A program made the position numbers and the translations under genes. From Eubacteriales bacterium (GTDB lineage: Bacteria; Bacillota; Clostridia; Peptostreptococcales; Acidaminobacteraceae), in assembly GCA_030625575.1 (NCBI GenBank), contig DAOUQP010000003.1, forward strand, positions 1-50,212: a stretch of 50,212 nt of DNA. The letters are read 5' to 3'. Under the pieces are notes generated by a model, which was not told the DNA's origin, made no database searches, and saw only the letters and a program-made list of their open reading frames with translations. Shown one piece after another: positions 28,482 through 39,238 of this stretch; the stretch's first letter is position 1, and each line of letters begins with the position of its first letter.

Positions 28482-30841
28482 TGGATAGAAATTTAAGAGT
28501 ACTAGAATACAATAAAATTATTGATAGAATTGCATCTATGTCTTCATCTTCTTTGGGAAAAGAAAAAATAATGGAAATCAGACCATCTAGTTCATTAGAA
28601 GAAATAATGATTTTACAGAAATTCACTTCTGAGATGACATCTATTCTTATATCGAAAGGACATTTTCCATTTGGACCGTTATTCGATCTAAAAAAAGAAA
28701 TAAAAATTGCTGAAATAGGTTCTGTGCTGAACCCGAAGCAACTTCTGCAAGTGGGAGATAGCCTTAGAACGACTAGAAATGTGCATAGGTTTATCAATAA
28801 TATTGAAGAATCCAGTGAGAAATATCCAAGAATTTTTCAAATGGTTCAAATGTTGACGCCTCTAAAACGAATAGAGGATGAGATTAATAATGCCATTATC
28901 AGTGAAGAGCAAATTTCTGATAATGCATCTCCAGAATTAAGAATTATTAGAAGAAATATAGAGAGAAAACAAGCTGCTATAAGGAGCAAATTAGATACTT
29001 ATACAGGATCTTCTCAAATGTCGAAGTATCTCCAGGATTCAATTGTAACGATTAGGAATAATCGATTTGTAATACCGGTAAAAGCTGAACATAAAAGTAT
29101 TGTCAAAGGAATGGTACATGATCAATCAGCTTCGGGCTCGACGGTGTTTATTGAACCGATGGCAATTGTTGAATTAAACAATCAATTGAACCAGTTCAAG
29201 ATAGATGAAGTGAGAGAAATCGAGAGAATACTATCGGTGTTGACAGGACACGTTGGTGAGAATGGCAGTGCAATAAGAACAAATTTTGAAATTTTGACTG
29301 AAATTGATGTGATTTTGGCTAAAGGTAAATATTCTTTAGAAATCAGTGGAATCTCACCAGAAATTTCAAAAGACAGGTTTTTAAAGATAAAATCTGGAAG
29401 ACATCCACTTTTAGATTTCAAGAGTGTTGTACCTTTAGATATTGAGATTGGAAAAGGGTATAAATCTCTAATAATTACAGGACCTAATACAGGTGGTAAA
29501 ACAGTAACGTTAAAAACTGTAGGATTATTTGCCTTAATGTTTCAATCTGGTTTTCATATTCCTGCAAAATTTGGGTCTAGCATGCCGGTTTTTAACAACA
29601 TATATGCGGATATCGGGGATGAACAAAGCATTGAACAATCACTCAGTACTTTTTCTTCACATATGACGAATATTGTAAATATCATTGATAAAGCTGATGA
29701 CGATAGTTTAGTGTTGCTAGATGAATTAGGTGCAGGAACAGATCCGGTTGAAGGTGCGGCTCTCGCGATGGCGATTTTACAAAAATTTTATAAAAAAGAT
29801 GTTATGACTTTATCTACAACTCATTACAGTGAATTAAAACATTACGCACTCTCAAGAGATGGTTTTCAAAATGCTTCTGTGGAGTTTAATGTTGAAACGT
29901 TGAATCCGACGTATAGATTGATAATAGGAATACCGGGAAAATCGAATGCTTTTGAGATATCAAGAAAGCTTGGCTTAAATGAAGAGGTTATTGAAAAGGC
30001 GAGAGAGTTTGTTGAACATACTAATATCGAGTTTGAAGATATATTGGAGAAAATCAACAAGAATTTAAGTGAAGCTGAAAATGATAGAGATGAGGCTATT
30101 AGACTTAAAATAGAAAGTCAGAAAATCAAAGAAAAATGGGATAAGAAAAACGAAAAATTAGAAGAATCAAGAAATAAGGTTTTGAAGCAAGCCAAGGATG
30201 AAGCAAAGAAAATACTAATGGATTCAAAGAAAGAAACCGAAGCGATAATCAAAGAGCTGAGAGGAATGAATATCAGCAGCAAAGAGGATAATAAACGTAT
30301 TGAAGATATGAGAAACCAATTGAAGGGACGATTAAGTGAAGTATCTGAAGTTGATAGTTTAAAAGACAAGCATAAAGGGCAGCATCCTAAAAATGTATCG
30401 ATAGGAGACAGGGTGAAGATTTTAAGTTTGGATTCAGATGGAGAAGTCCTATCGAAACAAGATAAAGATGGTAATTTTTATGTGCAAGCCGGCATAATGA
30501 AAGTCAAGGTCAATCTATCGGATGTAATCTTGATCAAGACTAAGAAAAACGTAGAAGCTACTATTGCAAAGTCATATTCTTCAAATAAAAAATTCTCGAT
30601 AGATCCCGAAGTGGACTTGCGTGGGATGGATTTGGAAGAAGCTAGAATGACTGTTGATAAGTATATAGATGATGCGTTTATGGCTGGATTGGATAAGGTT
30701 CAAATCATTCATGGAAAAGGAACTGGTGTTCTTAGAAAAGGAATAAAAGAATTGTTGAAATCGAATCGTCATGTCAAATCACAAAGAGATGGTATTTATG
30801 GTGAAGGTGGAATGGGCGTGACAGTTGTGGAGTTGAAATGA
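28481..30841 (+). CDS. mutS2: MutS2 (Smr-domain) family protein
   Basis: ITGPNTGGKTVTLKTVGL, LVLLDELGAGTDPVEGAALA, C-terminal Smr IIHGKGTGVLRKGI. Confidence 0.96.
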   Translation: MDRNLRVLEYNKIIDRIASMSSSSLGKEKIMEIRPSSSLEEIMILQKFTSEMTSILISKGHFPFGPLFDLKKEIKIAEIGSVLNPKQLLQVGDSLRTTRNVHRFINNIEESSEKYPRIFQMVQMLTPLKRIEDEINNAIISEEQISDNASPELRIIRRNIERKQAAIRSKLDTYTGSSQMSKYLQDSIVTIRNNRFVIPVKAEHKSIVKGMVHDQSASGSTVFIEPMAIVELNNQLNQFKIDEVREIERILSVLTGHVGENGSAIRTNFEILTEIDVILAKGKYSLEISGISPEISKDRFLKIKSGRHPLLDFKSVVPLDIEIGKGYKSLIITGPNTGGKTVTLKTVGLFALMFQSGFHIPAKFGSSMPVFNNIYADIGDEQSIEQSLSTFSSHMTNIVNIIDKADDDSLVLLDELGAGTDPVEGAALAMAILQKFYKKDVMTLSTTHYSELKHYALSRDGFQNASVEFNVETLNPTYRLIIGIPGKSNAFEISRKLGLNEEVIEKAREFVEHTNIEFEDILEKINKNLSEAENDRDEAIRLKIESQKIKEKWDKKNEKLEESRNKVLKQAKDEAKKILMDSKKETEAIIKELRGMNISSKEDNKRIEDMRNQLKGRLSEVSEVDSLKDKHKGQHPKNVSIGDRVKILSLDSDGEVLSKQDKDGNFYVQAGIMKVKVNLSDVILIKTKKNVEATIAKSYSSNKKFSIDPEVDLRGMDLEEARMTVDKYIDDAFMAGLDKVQIIHGKGTGVLRKGIKELLKSNRHVKSQRDGIYGEGGMGVTVVELK

Positions 30842-31257
30842 TGTATATAGTTAGTAGCTGTTTGGTAGGAATAAATTGCAAGTATAATGGGGAAAATAAT
30901 TATAATGAAGATGTAATTGATTTTCTGAAAGACAAAGAATTTATTATTGCATGCCCAGAACAGTTGGGAGGTCTTTGTACACCTAGACCTAAATCTGAGA
31001 TTAGCGGTGACTTGGTAATATCTGAATTTGATCAAGATGTTACAAAGCAATTTAAAAAAGGTGCAAGTGAAACTTTGAAAATTGTAGAAATGTTCAATTG
31101 TACCCATGCGATTTTAAAAGAAAGAAGTCCGTCTTGTGGAGTTTGTGAAATCTATGATGGAACTTTCAGTGGAGTGGAAATCAAGGGAATGGGGAGAACT
31201 GCAGAATTATTAAAAAACAATGGAATAGTAATAATGAGTGAAAAAGACCTTGGATAA
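30838..31257 (+). CDS. DUF523 family protein
   Basis: SSCLVGINCKYNG, ACPEQLGGLCTPRPKSEI, ILKERSPSCGVCEIYDGTF. Confidence 0.9.
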   Translation: MMYIVSSCLVGINCKYNGENNYNEDVIDFLKDKEFIIACPEQLGGLCTPRPKSEISGDLVISEFDQDVTKQFKKGASETLKIVEMFNCTHAILKERSPSCGVCEIYDGTFSGVEIKGMGRTAELLKNNGIVIMSEKDLG

Positions 31258-31267
31258 TCCAAGGTCT
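31241..31267 (-). terminator. Minus-strand terminator of the rhomboid gene, embedded in the DUF523 3' end
   Basis: Minus strand: AGACCTTGGA-TTA-TCCAAGGTCT-TTTT; the plus-strand loop TAA is the DUF523 stop codon. Confidence 0.75.
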
Positions 31268-32066
31268 AATCTGTTTGTACGATAAATAGGTTGTAGAGTT
31301 CTAATAAATCTTCATCGTCAGGATGTTTTTGCAATCCTTCTAGAATCAAATGATATGCGGCTTCGAAGTCTTCGTTTCTAATCTCATAGATACTTTTACG
31401 TAAATAGTAATCTCCAGAATATTTGTAGGAGCTAAACCTGATGCCGAATAGAAGGACAATTACAATTATCATGCCAGATGCAATAGATTTTTGATTGATT
31501 TTAAGATTTGGAATCTGTTTTCCGATGTAAAGGGTAACAATGAGACCTCCAATCAATCCAAAGATATGAGCGGCATTGTCAATATTTTGATTCATTAACC
31601 CATAAACAATATTTATACCTATCAATATTAAGAAATCATTTCCAAAGTATTTTTTATAACCTTTTCGATTGTATAGAAACAAATATACATGAGTTCCCAT
31701 TAGTCCAAATATACCAGCTGATGCTCCAGCTGCAACATAGTCGTTTGCTATAAAACTTCCCATTGAGCCAATAATTCCTGAAACAAAATATATAATCAAA
31801 AATTTCTTTTTACCCATAATGCTTTCTACTTGATTTCCGATTATATATAGAGCAATAGTATTGAATAATAAATGATAGAAGTTGACATGTAAAAACATTG
31901 GAGTCAAAAGCCTGAAAATTTGAAAATCCACAATACTAAAATTTGATTTGGCTCCAAATTTTATTAGAGTAGTTGTAGTTATCGATGGATCGTAAAAGAA
32001 CATCATTATAAAGATAATAATATTAATTACTGCAATGTAGTTTGAATAAGTTTTTTTGAAATTCAT
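31266..32066 (-). CDS. Rhomboid-family intramembrane serine protease
   Basis: RLLTPMFLHVNFYHLLFNTIALYIIG, AAGASAGIFGLMG (GxSxG), AAHIFGLIGG. Confidence 0.9.
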   Translation of the reverse strand: MNFKKTYSNYIAVINIIIFIMMFFYDPSITTTTLIKFGAKSNFSIVDFQIFRLLTPMFLHVNFYHLLFNTIALYIIGNQVESIMGKKKFLIIYFVSGIIGSMGSFIANDYVAAGASAGIFGLMGTHVYLFLYNRKGYKKYFGNDFLILIGINIVYGLMNQNIDNAAHIFGLIGGLIVTLYIGKQIPNLKINQKSIASGMIIVIVLLFGIRFSSYKYSGDYYLRKSIYEIRNEDFEAAYHLILEGLQKHPDDEDLLELYNLFIVQTD

Positions 32067-32154
32067 TTAATCACCTGTATGTATTATAATTCTTTTACTT
32101 ATAACTTGAAAGAAAAATATTTATATGTTAAACTTATTTCAAATTTCAATATTT

Positions 32155-32360
32155 GCCGACGATAAAAGAGAGTAGATAAAATGATGTTTAAAGCGAGATG
32201 AGGAATGGTGCGAGCTCATTAAAATTTTATTGAAAAGAACTTTTTAGGTATAGCTTTGCTATGGTTCACCCGCCATTACCGGGTTAAAGTGAGTGTATGC
32301 TAATAAGAGTGGTACCGCGGATAATATTCGTCTCTTGATTTTTTCAAGGGATTTTTTTAT
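32155..32360 (+). ncRNA. T-box riboswitch leader of argS
   Basis: GGTGCGAGC block, T-box GAGTGGTACCGCGG at 32307-32320, terminator before argS; candidate AGA specifier in GAAAAGAAC is tentative. Confidence 0.88.
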
Positions 32361-32380
32361 TTAAAGGAGAGGGGATTTTT

Positions 32381-34081
32381 ATGTTAGATTTTAAAAACAT
32401 TGCAGCACAAGTATTAAATGAGCATATTGAATCTATGAGTATCGAAGAAATCAATGATAATTTCGAAGTGCCAAAATATTCTCATATGGGAGATTTAGCT
32501 TTTCCATGTTTTAAACTTGCCAAAATCTTTAGAAAAGCACCTAAAATGATTGCTGAAGAACTTGCTGAGAAATTAAATAAAGGTGAAAATTTCGAAAAAA
32601 TTTCAGCAGAAGGTGGTTATGTCAACTTCACAATATCAAAAGCGATATTGGCTAAAGAAATATTGGTAAAAATAAAAACTGAAAAAGATGAGTTTGGTTC
32701 TTCAAATCTTGGAAATGATAAAACGACAATTGTAGAGTTTTCTTCTACAAACATTGCCAAACCTTTTCACATTGGTCATATCAGAAGTACAATGATAGGA
32801 AATTCTCTTTATAGAATTTATAAATTTTTAGGCTATGATGCTGTTGCGATAAATCATCTAGGTGATTACGGAACTCAGTTTGGTAAACTTATTGTTGCAT
32901 TCAAATTATGGGGCGATAAAGAGACAATTGAAAATGATCCTATTCCTGAACTTTTGAAATTATATGTTAAATTTCATGAAGAAGCTGAAATTAACCCTAA
33001 GCTTGATGAAGAAGCAAGAATGTGGTTTAACAAACTTGAAAACAACGATAATGAAGCGTATGAATTATGGAAATGGATACGAGATGAATCCCTAGAAGAA
33101 TTCAACCGTGTGTATAAAATGCTGGGAGTTCACTTTGATTCATTTGCGGGTGAGAGTTTTTACTCTGATAAAATGCCGGCAGTATTAGAAGAGATGAGAT
33201 CAAAAAATATCATGAAGAAAGATCAAGGTGCGGAAATTGTAGATTTATCAGAACATGATATGCCACCTGCTTTAATAACAAAACAGGACGGTTCTTCTCT
33301 CTATATTACAAGAGATTTGGCTGCAGCATTTTATCGAAAAAAGCATTATGACTTTTATAAAAATATTTATGTTGTCGGTTCTCAACAACATTTACACTTT
33401 CAGCAGTGGTTTAAAATTATTGAACTTATGGATCACGAGTGGGCAAAAGATTGCATCCATGTTGAATTCGGTACAATTTCATTAGAAGAAGGTTCTTTAT
33501 CAACTAGAAAAGGAAAAATAATATTTCTAGAGGATGTATTGAATAAAGCTACAGAACAGACTTTAAATATTATTAATGAAAAGAATCCAAATTTAGAAAA
33601 TAAAAATGAAGTTGCCAAAGATGTAGGAGTTGGTGCTGTTGTATTCCAAGAATTATCAAATAATCGCATCAAGGATTATACTTTCAGTTGGGAACAAACA
33701 CTAAGCTTTGAAGGGGAAACTGGTCCTTATGTACAATACACTCATGCTAGAGCGTGTTCGGTACTTAAAAAAGCTGATAGTAAAGTTGAATTAGATGTTG
33801 ATTTCAGTCTTTTGAATGATGAAAGAAGTGTTGAGGTAATAAGAGCGTTAAATAAATTTTCTGAAGTCATAATATCAGCTGCTGATAAAAATGAGCCATC
33901 GATTATCACTCGATATATTGTTGACCTTGCGCAGGAATTCAATCGTTTCTATCATGACAATCCAATTATTACAGATGATAAAGAACTGACAAAAGCAAGA
34001 GTGTTGTTGGTAGATGCAGTACGTCAAACTATAAAAAACGGACTATATCTAATAGGATTAAAAGCTCCAGAAAAAATGTAA
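32381..34081 (+). CDS. argS: Arginyl-tRNA synthetase
   Basis: VEFSSTNIAKPFHIGHIRSTMIGNSL, NHLGDYGTQFGKL, SLSTRKGKII. Confidence 0.97.
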   Translation: MLDFKNIAAQVLNEHIESMSIEEINDNFEVPKYSHMGDLAFPCFKLAKIFRKAPKMIAEELAEKLNKGENFEKISAEGGYVNFTISKAILAKEILVKIKTEKDEFGSSNLGNDKTTIVEFSSTNIAKPFHIGHIRSTMIGNSLYRIYKFLGYDAVAINHLGDYGTQFGKLIVAFKLWGDKETIENDPIPELLKLYVKFHEEAEINPKLDEEARMWFNKLENNDNEAYELWKWIRDESLEEFNRVYKMLGVHFDSFAGESFYSDKMPAVLEEMRSKNIMKKDQGAEIVDLSEHDMPPALITKQDGSSLYITRDLAAAFYRKKHYDFYKNIYVVGSQQHLHFQQWFKIIELMDHEWAKDCIHVEFGTISLEEGSLSTRKGKIIFLEDVLNKATEQTLNIINEKNPNLENKNEVAKDVGVGAVVFQELSNNRIKDYTFSWEQTLSFEGETGPYVQYTHARACSVLKKADSKVELDVDFSLLNDERSVEVIRALNKFSEVIISAADKNEPSIITRYIVDLAQEFNRFYHDNPIITDDKELTKARVLLVDAVRQTIKNGLYLIGLKAPEKM

Positions 34082-34112
34082 AAAAGGTTTGCTCGAAAGA
34101 GCAAACCTTTTA
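34081..34112. terminator. Bidirectional terminator between convergent genes
   Basis: AAAAAAGGTTTGCTCGAAAGAGCAAACCTTTT. Confidence 0.85.
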
Positions 34113-34133
34113 TTCTTTTATTCATCTTGTTTT

Positions 34134-34658
34134 TTATTCATCAAGTTTTGGATGATCATATTCAACGTCATTTGAAAGCACATCGGGTTCTTTATCAAAA
34201 AAGACTCTTTCAGAATTATTTTTGATTTTTTTGATGATGTTTAGAAGAAGGTGTATTTCATTATCCATAATATCAAGATCTTCTTCTTTTATATTATAAT
34301 ACAGATATAAGTCTTCAAATAAACGTACAAGTTTAGCGATATTATAATCTAATTCAATAAATCTACTGAAGTTATGACTATGCATTGCATTTTTGAATTG
34401 AGCAATATCAATTTTGACAACATCGATAATTTCTTCTTCTGATTCATAATTTCCAACAGGCATTGAATAAGGTTTGATTCTTTCTAAAAAGAATGTATTA
34501 TCATCGTTTAAATGATAAATATAAGAAATAACTGTCCCATCAAGGTTGAATTTCACAAGTGACATTACACCTTGTATATCTATAACACGTGCTCCCATTC
34601 TTTTTAGTTCGTCTTTACATATTTCATGTCGAATTAATCTAGATGACATTATTGCCAC
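34134..34658 (-). CDS. Conserved hypothetical protein
   Basis: 174-aa ORF preceded on the minus strand by a GGAGG-like SD; no family recognised. Confidence 0.55.
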   Translation of the reverse strand: MAIMSSRLIRHEICKDELKRMGARVIDIQGVMSLVKFNLDGTVISYIYHLNDDNTFFLERIKPYSMPVGNYESEEEIIDVVKIDIAQFKNAMHSHNFSRFIELDYNIAKLVRLFEDLYLYYNIKEEDLDIMDNEIHLLLNIIKKIKNNSERVFFDKEPDVLSNDVEYDHPKLDE

Positions 34659-34742
34659 AAAAACACCTCCAGTTCATTTATTCATCAATAGTATAGCATA
34701 AATATGTTATAATTACTTAGAATTATTAAGAAGGAGATTATC

Positions 34743-36461
34743 ATGAAAGTATTTATTACAAGTTTAAATTCAAAATATATTCATTCAAATTTAGCAATAA
34801 GGTATTTATATAAATATACATTACAGATTTCAGATGTTGATGTATCAATTGAAGATTTTACAATAAATCAGAGAAAAGATTCTATTATTAAAAAAATTAT
34901 TATGAGTAAGCCCGATATAGTTGCTTTCTCCATTTACATCTGGAATTATTCAATGACTATTGAGATTGTTGAAAGCATAAAAAAGATAAATCCAAATATT
35001 AAAATTATTGTGGGAGGCCCAGAAGTAAGTTATGATCCAGAAGAATTACTTAAAAGAGCGCCTTCTATAGATTATGTAGTTTTTGGAGAAGGTGAAATTC
35101 CTTTTCAAAATTTAATAAAAACAATAATCGATAATGAAAAAGATATTCGTTTATCAGGTGTTGGCTATATCAAAAATAAAGAGATGGTAATTGGACCTAA
35201 AAGCCCATTGATGAATATTGATTCATTGATTTTTCCGTATGATTTGCCATTTGATAAAACCAAGTTGGTATACTATGAGTCATCAAGAGGTTGTCCTTAT
35301 AACTGTTCATATTGCATTTCGTCAACTATTAAAGGTGTAAGATATAAGACGCTTGATTTAGTTAAAAAGGATCTTCAACTTTTCTTAGATCAAGAAGTGA
35401 AAATTGTTAAATTTATCGATAGGACTTTTAATATTGATAAAAAGAGAAGCCTGGAGATCATCAAGTATATGATTGATAATGACAACGGAGTTACAACCTT
35501 TCATCTTGAATTATCTCCTAATCTCATCGATGAAGATTGGATTGATTTACTAAAAGGAGTTAGAAAAGATTTGGTTCAATTTGAAGTTGGAATTCAAAGT
35601 GTGCATGAAAATGTTATTAAAGCGGTTAATAGAAATATATACTTCGATAAGATTAAGGTTACTCTAAAAGAGCTGATCGATCTTCAAAATATTCATATGC
35701 ATGTAGATTTGATTGCGGGATTGCCTTATGAGGGATTAAAAGAGTTTATGGAATCTTTTGATGAGGTTTATGCTTTAAAAGCCGATCATTTTCAATTGGG
35801 ATTCTTAAAGTTGCTCAAAGGAAGTCAAATAAGAAGAGAGCAAGAGAAATACGGATATATATATGACAGTGAACCTCCGTATGAAATATTCAGTAATGAT
35901 TTTCTATCATATTACGATATAGTTTATTTAAAGGATATTGAGGAATTACTTGAAAACTACTATAATTCTCATCATTTTGAAAATACTATTGAATTTGTTG
36001 TGAGTCAATTTGATTCTCCATCTGATTTTTACGATGCTTTCAGTAAGTTTTGGAATAAGAGAAAACTATTTGAACAGAAACATAAATTGATTGATTTATT
36101 TATATATCTTTATCAATTTTCAGAAGAAAAAGAAGGATTGAATTTGCCTTTAGTAAAAGAATTGATGAAATTGGATTATCATAGAAAAAGCAGATATAAA
36201 GAAACAGAATTCTTTGGACGTTTGGATGTTGATATTCCTAGACATGAAATTCATGAAATGATTAAAGATGAAAAATTCATTTTAAAAACAATGCCACAAT
36301 TCAAAGAAAATAGTGCTAAAGAAATAATTAAAAGCATACAAATTATGAGTTTTGACTACAATGTTTTTGAAAAATCATATCAAAAGATAAAAACGATTGG
36401 CTATTTTGATTATAAGAATGATAAATTTGGTATTATAGGAGTAGATGATAATAATGAGTAA
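34743..36461 (+). CDS. B12-binding-domain radical SAM protein (DUF4080-like)
   Basis: N-terminal cobalamin-binding-like fold, YYESSRGCPYNCSYCIS (CxxxCxxC). Confidence 0.92.
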   Translation: MKVFITSLNSKYIHSNLAIRYLYKYTLQISDVDVSIEDFTINQRKDSIIKKIIMSKPDIVAFSIYIWNYSMTIEIVESIKKINPNIKIIVGGPEVSYDPEELLKRAPSIDYVVFGEGEIPFQNLIKTIIDNEKDIRLSGVGYIKNKEMVIGPKSPLMNIDSLIFPYDLPFDKTKLVYYESSRGCPYNCSYCISSTIKGVRYKTLDLVKKDLQLFLDQEVKIVKFIDRTFNIDKKRSLEIIKYMIDNDNGVTTFHLELSPNLIDEDWIDLLKGVRKDLVQFEVGIQSVHENVIKAVNRNIYFDKIKVTLKELIDLQNIHMHVDLIAGLPYEGLKEFMESFDEVYALKADHFQLGFLKLLKGSQIRREQEKYGYIYDSEPPYEIFSNDFLSYYDIVYLKDIEELLENYYNSHHFENTIEFVVSQFDSPSDFYDAFSKFWNKRKLFEQKHKLIDLFIYLYQFSEEKEGLNLPLVKELMKLDYHRKSRYKETEFFGRLDVDIPRHEIHEMIKDEKFILKTMPQFKENSAKEIIKSIQIMSFDYNVFEKSYQKIKTIGYFDYKNDKFGIIGVDDNNE

Positions 36462-37149
36462 GATACAAGATGTTATGAACCTTTTTATGGAATCGTGGAA
36501 AAATTCAACACAACTTATAAAAAAACTACCACTGCTATTAGTGGTTCCGATTGTCCATTTTTTAGCATACTATTTATCGCTGTATTTGGTTTCGTTCATC
36601 AACCTGGGAATATTGTCTTCATTATTTAGAAGTCTAATATTTGCTGTCATATTATCAAGTTATTTTTATGTGCTTTTTCAGGCGATGTATTATAAACGTT
36701 TCAAGTTTGAATATCTCTACAGTGGAATAAAGGTGTTTTTGTTGAAAAGTTGGATTTTTTTATTAATTATGAATTTAGCTTTTTATATATTGATGTTATT
36801 GGGAATCAATATTTTGCTAGGAAAATATATATTTGTTCTTCCATTCATCATATTTCTTCTTTTTAATCCAATGCCGGAAATCATTTATATTTCAGACTAT
36901 GATGAAAGAGATATGTTTTTTTATAATTTTAATTTTATTAAAAGAAATTTCTTTCAGTGGTATTCAATAAATGCCGTATTTCTATTAGGGTTGTTAGTAT
37001 TGTTTTTCATAGGAAGTATAATACCGTATGTTTCAAATATATTAATATTGGTATATACGTCATTTGTAATGATATTCAGAGGACAATTATTTAAAAAGCT
37101 ATATTTATCAAATTATAGGAAAAGGGTTTTTAATCATTTTAACCAATAA
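36454..37149 (+). CDS. Hypothetical multi-TM membrane protein
   Basis: Several hydrophobic segments; likely ATG 36454. Confidence 0.6.
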   Translation: MSKIQDVMNLFMESWKNSTQLIKKLPLLLVVPIVHFLAYYLSLYLVSFINLGILSSLFRSLIFAVILSSYFYVLFQAMYYKRFKFEYLYSGIKVFLLKSWIFLLIMNLAFYILMLLGINILLGKYIFVLPFIIFLLFNPMPEIIYISDYDERDMFFYNFNFIKRNFFQWYSINAVFLLGLLVLFFIGSIIPYVSNILILVYTSFVMIFRGQLFKKLYLSNYRKRVFNHFNQ

Positions 37150-37161
37150 GTGGGGGATATA

Positions 37162-37980
37162 ATGCGAAGAATTTTTATTCATCATAATAATAAAAAAGCA
37201 AGTTTACAGGTAAAAGAAAAACTAATTGAATTATTAAAAGAGAATGGCTTTTACCCTACAAGGTTTCAGCCGGATGTTATTATTGTAATTGGAGGAGATG
37301 GCACCATGCTTAGTGCCATTAGGAACCATTCTACAAAAGATATTCCTTTTATAGGAATAAACACGGGCAATTTAGGTTTTTTGCCTTCTATACTTCCCGA
37401 AGACATTGGTATGTTGATAGATATTCTAAAAGGAGAAAAACTTAATGCTTTTGAATATCCACTTTTAGAAGTGCATAGTAAAACTATTCATAATGAAATA
37501 ATAGTCAATTATGCCTTTAATGAGATTTTGATTAAACATCAACAACCTAGATTGATGGAAGCGTTAATATACCTCAATAAAAAACCTTTTAATTATTTTA
37601 CTGGTGATGGTTTCATCATCTCTACTCCAATAGGAGCTACAGGATATGCAATATGGGCGGGAGGCGCTACGGTTCATTCTGATTTGCCGGTTTTTCAGTT
37701 GACGCCTTTGAATCCAAATGACAATCGAGTGAATAGACCGATGAAAAATTCAATAATCATTTCTAATGAGACTTTAATTGATTTTAAAATTATAAAAGCA
37801 AATCAAAGAGCTGTTATGGTGGCATGTGATGGAAAAAGTGTTTCAGATGAATATATTTCTGAACTTCATGTGAAAGTATCAGATTTAACAGTTAAGATTT
37901 TAAGGTTGGACAGTTATGATTATTTTGAGCTTTACAGACAAAAGATTATTGATAAAAATATTAATAAATATTTAAAATAG
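37162..37980 (+). CDS. nadK: NAD kinase
   Basis: VIIVIGGDGTMLSAI, FIGINTGNLGFL, TPIGATGYAIWAGG; ATG 37162 after GTGGGGG. Confidence 0.92.
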   Translation: MRRIFIHHNNKKASLQVKEKLIELLKENGFYPTRFQPDVIIVIGGDGTMLSAIRNHSTKDIPFIGINTGNLGFLPSILPEDIGMLIDILKGEKLNAFEYPLLEVHSKTIHNEIIVNYAFNEILIKHQQPRLMEALIYLNKKPFNYFTGDGFIISTPIGATGYAIWAGGATVHSDLPVFQLTPLNPNDNRVNRPMKNSIIISNETLIDFKIIKANQRAVMVACDGKSVSDEYISELHVKVSDLTVKILRLDSYDYFELYRQKIIDKNINKYLK

Positions 37981-37990
37981 GAGAAATAAA

Positions 37991-39091
37991 ATGATAATAA
38001 GTTTAGATTTTTTAGGTGAGAAATTAGATCAAATTGCTTTTTTTGAGTTAATGAAAGACATTGAATTAGGAAATAGAATTACTCTTGATAAAAACATTCC
38101 ATTACCATTAGTTGTAGAAGCTGTAAAAGATAAAATATATGATTCTGACCCTAGTTTTTCTCAAACAGAACTAATTGATGGAATCATATTTTTATTGGGG
38201 TTAGATTCTAAATTTAAGCATAAAGATTATTACACAGAGTTGTTATTAAAAATAGATGATAATATTTTAGGGATATCAGCAGATAATATACTTAAGAATA
38301 TAACGCCTGTTAATCAAATTGATTCACTTATAAAGATAGTAGGGCTATTTAATTTAGGTTTTGAATCTGAAGAGCTTTTGGTTAATATCGGAAGATTAAG
38401 CCTTGATATTTACAGAGAGAATAGTATTGAAGATTTTAATGATCTGGGTAGAAGAATTTTTGAACATTTATTAAAGAAGGAATCGACGAGTCCTCTTCCA
38501 GAATACTATTTAGGGTATTACTATTACAATAAGGGGATATATTCAAAAGCTAAATATCTATGGGAAATCAGTATCGATAAAGAGCTAGATGAACAACTAA
38601 GAATTGAGCTTGCTGAGATTTTTCCAAAATTACAATCGAGAATGATTTATGAAGATGGTTATGAATTGATTTTAAAAGGAAGATATGATGAAGGATTAGA
38701 AAAATTGCTCTTTATCAAAGATGAATTCTCTGAGTGGTGGAATGTGTTCTTTTTTATTGGTCTAGGATACAGGTTTAAAGAAGAATATCAAAGTGCGATT
38801 CATTATTTGAATCGTGCACTTGAACTAAGTGAAGAAAATGTAGATATTATGAATGAATTAGGAATCTGTTTTACCATGACTTCTGAGTATGAAAAGGCAA
38901 GTGAAATTTATAGAAAAGCGATAGTTTTAGATCCGACTAATCATGAATTGATCTGTAATATGGGAATTATCTACTTCAATAAAGGAGAATTGGATTTAGC
39001 TAGAAAGTTCTTTAATCAGGCACATGATTTAAATCCTGAAGATGAAATAACTAAGCAGTGGATGGAACATATAGATAAACAGAGTTCTTAG
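37991..39091 (+). CDS. TPR-repeat protein; last codons and stop lie in a type I repeat
   Basis: TPR-like YQSAIHYLNRALELSEENVDIMNELGICFTMTSEYEKASEIYRKAIVLDPTN; C-terminal DKQSS* is encoded by GATAAACAGAGTTCTTAG, identical to 39202-39219. Confidence 0.85.
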   Translation: MIISLDFLGEKLDQIAFFELMKDIELGNRITLDKNIPLPLVVEAVKDKIYDSDPSFSQTELIDGIIFLLGLDSKFKHKDYYTELLLKIDDNILGISADNILKNITPVNQIDSLIKIVGLFNLGFESEELLVNIGRLSLDIYRENSIEDFNDLGRRIFEHLLKKESTSPLPEYYLGYYYYNKGIYSKAKYLWEISIDKELDEQLRIELAEIFPKLQSRMIYEDGYELILKGRYDEGLEKLLFIKDEFSEWWNVFFFIGLGYRFKEEYQSAIHYLNRALELSEENVDIMNELGICFTMTSEYEKASEIYRKAIVLDPTNHELICNMGIIYFNKGELDLARKFFNQAHDLNPEDEITKQWMEHIDKQSS

Positions 39092-39227
39092 CATCAGAAA
39101 AAAACATTAGTAGATCTGATGGTTAGAAATCGTTATCCAGGGGCTGTAGAATTCTTGTTTTAATTATATAGAGCTAAAAGTCATAGAATTCTTAGTCATC
39201 GGATAAACAGAGTTCTTAGCATCAGAA
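39074..39227 (+). repeat. Type I structured repeat unit with direct-repeat ends
   Basis: GATAAACAGAGTTCTTAGCATCAGAA at 39074-39099 repeated exactly at 39202-39227; same unit as inverted copy at 2148-2264. Confidence 0.9.
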
Positions 39228-39238
39228 TGACCTTTAAC

